Positions 24,397-25,562 of a stretch of DNA of 25,562 nucleotides are shown one piece after another (within the stretch, counting starts at the first letter, position 1; each line of letters opens with the position of its first letter). Source of the DNA: a virus; the IMG/VR virus record IMGVR_UViG_3300021420_000114, positions 1-25,562 of that record. One strand, written 5' to 3'. The translations under genes and the position numbers were made by a program. Below the pieces are notes generated by a model. The model ran no database searches, was not told where the DNA came from, and saw only the letters and a list, made by a program, of their open reading frames with translations.

Positions 24397-25562
24397 ATGG
24401 CTATTGATGACAAGCACCCGGAATACGTCGCCAAGGTGGGCGAGTGGATACAGATGGCGGACACCTATTCGGGTGAGCGCGCGGTCAAGCGCAAGCGTCT
24501 CGACTACCTGCCCCCGTCCGAAGCCATGATCCAAGACGGCATGGTCACGCCGACATCCCCGGGTTGGAAGGACTACGAAGCCTATCTGACCCGCGCGTAT
24601 TTCCACGACGTTGTTCGCGACGCCGTGAAGGCCATGCTCGGCATCATGCACATGAAGCCCGCTGTCATCAAGTTGCCCGGTCGGCTCGCGCCGATGGTGG
24701 ACAAGGCGACGATCCAAGGCGAAGGCTTGCAGATGCTTTTGCGCCGGATCAACGAAGCACAACTCGTCAAGGGCCGCTGTGGATTGCTGGTCGATGCACC
24801 GACCGGCGTGGACCCGTACAAGACGATGCCATACATCGCGTTCTATGATCCCGAGCGCCTGATCAATTGGGACTCGGGTCGGCGCGACGAGGGTCGCAAC
24901 ATTCTCGATCTTGTCGTGCTCGACGAGTCGGGCTTTCAGCGTGAAGGCTTCACATGGGTTGCGGAGCGCAAGCATCGCATCCTGACGCGCGGCACGCCGG
25001 AGAGCTTGGAAAGCGGTTGGACGCGTCCGCCGCTCAACGCGCCGTATCAGGTGTGCGTCAAGGTCAACGATATGTCGATGCCGATCCCGGACGATTTCAT
25101 TATGCCGTCCATCGGCGGTCGCACCATGCCGGAAATCCCGTTCGTATTCGTCGGCGCAAACGATCTTGTGCCCGAGCCGGACGAAGCACCACTCCTCGGC
25201 TTGAGCAATCTTTCGCTCTGCATTTATCGCGGCGAAGCGGACTACCGCTCGACGCTCCACTATCAGGGCCAGCAAACTCTCGTCATCATCGGCGGCAACG
25301 TGTCGGACGTTGACGAAAACCAACAGCTTCGCATCGGCAACAAGGGCGTCATCGACTTGCGCATTGGCGGCGACGCGAAGTACATCGGTATCAGTTCGGC
25401 GGGTCTCAGCGAAATGCGCGAGTCCCTTAAGACTGACCAAGAAGTCGCCGCAGGTTTCGGCGTTCAATTCATGGATGTCGGCAGCGCACGCGGCGCTTCG
25501 GGCGAGGCGCTGCGCATTCGCGTGGCCGCGCGCACGACCACCATCCAACAAATCGCTGTCGC
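24397..25562 (+). CDS. portal protein, DUF4055 type (partial)
   Basis: ATG 24397 follows GGAGAG by seven bases; 388 residues are visible and the frame is open at the window edge. The N-terminus (EWIQMADTYSGERAVKRKRLDYLPPSEAMIQDG), the helical clip region (FHDVVRDAVKAMLGIMHMKPAVIKLP), RINEAQLVKGRCGLLVDAPTGVDP and PYIAFYDPERLINWDSG match the DUF4055 portal-like family as I recall it. The portal forms the dodecameric DNA channel where terminase docks. Position after TerL supports it. Confidence 0.85.
   Translation, partial: MAIDDKHPEYVAKVGEWIQMADTYSGERAVKRKRLDYLPPSEAMIQDGMVTPTSPGWKDYEAYLTRAYFHDVVRDAVKAMLGIMHMKPAVIKLPGRLAPMVDKATIQGEGLQMLLRRINEAQLVKGRCGLLVDAPTGVDPYKTMPYIAFYDPERLINWDSGRRDEGRNILDLVVLDESGFQREGFTWVAERKHRILTRGTPESLESGWTRPPLNAPYQVCVKVNDMSMPIPDDFIMPSIGGRTMPEIPFVFVGANDLVPEPDEAPLLGLSNLSLCIYRGEADYRSTLHYQGQQTLVIIGGNVSDVDENQQLRIGNKGVIDLRIGGDAKYIGISSAGLSEMRESLKTDQEVAAGFGVQFMDVGSARGASGEALRIRVAARTTTIQQIAV

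Noticed and set aside
22804-25551. 915-codon open frame on the minus strand opposite TerL and portal
   Set aside because: The plus strand carries clear terminase and portal motifs here. Strong GC-ending codon use removes stops on the opposite strand, and the antisense product is a low-complexity His/Arg/Val text without domains.
1-25562. CRISPR array, insertion sequence, integrase or attachment site
   Set aside because: No spaced direct repeats of CRISPR type, no transposase or recombinase motifs and no terminal inverted repeats were seen. The tRNA-like element is not followed by an integrase gene within the window.

Overview
The window is a stretch of tailed-phage (Caudoviricetes) genome, free or integrated. 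The right end carries the classical head-packaging order: terminase small subunit, terminase large subunit, then a DUF4055-type portal that runs off the edge. Everything else is a dense row of very short genes, all on the plus strand and mostly joined by ATGA/GTGA stop-start overlaps. Base composition is GC-rich (roughly 60% by eye) and Shine-Dalgarno sites are GGAG/GGAGG-like. That would suit a GC-rich proteobacterial host, perhaps alphaproteobacterial, but nothing here proves the host. No integrase, replication, tail or recognisable lysis gene is visible.

Layout. (1) 1-8944: about thirty small, mostly unrecognised genes. Exceptions with a recognisable fold are a secreted protein (483), a SWIM zinc-finger protein (5015), a cupin (7598) and several Cys/His-rich mini-proteins. 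(2) 8945-10005: a promoter with a structured leader, a His-rich metal-site-like protein and a Lys/Ala-rich protein. (3) 10006-10603: no protein gene. A phage promoter appears to drive a highly structured RNA of about 540 nt with an embedded tRNA-like domain and GNRA hairpins, in the manner of the large ornate phage RNAs (GOLLD/ROOL class). (4) 10616-14612: more mini-genes, including peptides of 26, 35 and 41 residues. (5) 14692-18891: ten consecutive genes, nine of which begin with the same N-terminal peptide, M(A)KDA(K/Q)GHGS(D/N/E), followed by unrelated bodies. One body is a rifampin ADP-ribosyltransferase (Arr)-like domain and one is GNAT-like. (6) 18952-21855: small Gly/Pro-rich proteins sharing short motifs, plus tiny membrane peptides. 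(7) 21937-25562: TerS, TerL and portal.

How it may work together. The tagged cassette lies next to the packaging and head genes. Its tag is conserved in protein but varies at synonymous sites, so a shared protein-level role is likely. My inference is that the tag is a capsid-targeting or ejection signal that loads a set of effectors into the virion, as T4 does with its Alt ADP-ribosyltransferase. A second motif, HxxGVxxVG, recurs in five tagged proteins and in degenerate form in others.

Regulation. Six intergenic sites share one architecture: G(T/C)TAAC(C/G), 17 nt, a -35-like hexamer (TTG-type in five of six), about 16 nt, then a TAT/TAG-type -10. Four of them place the upstream gene's stop codon inside the GTTAACC box. 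Two of them put the start codon 7-8 nt after the -10, which predicts leaderless mRNAs. One of them reads into the structured RNA.
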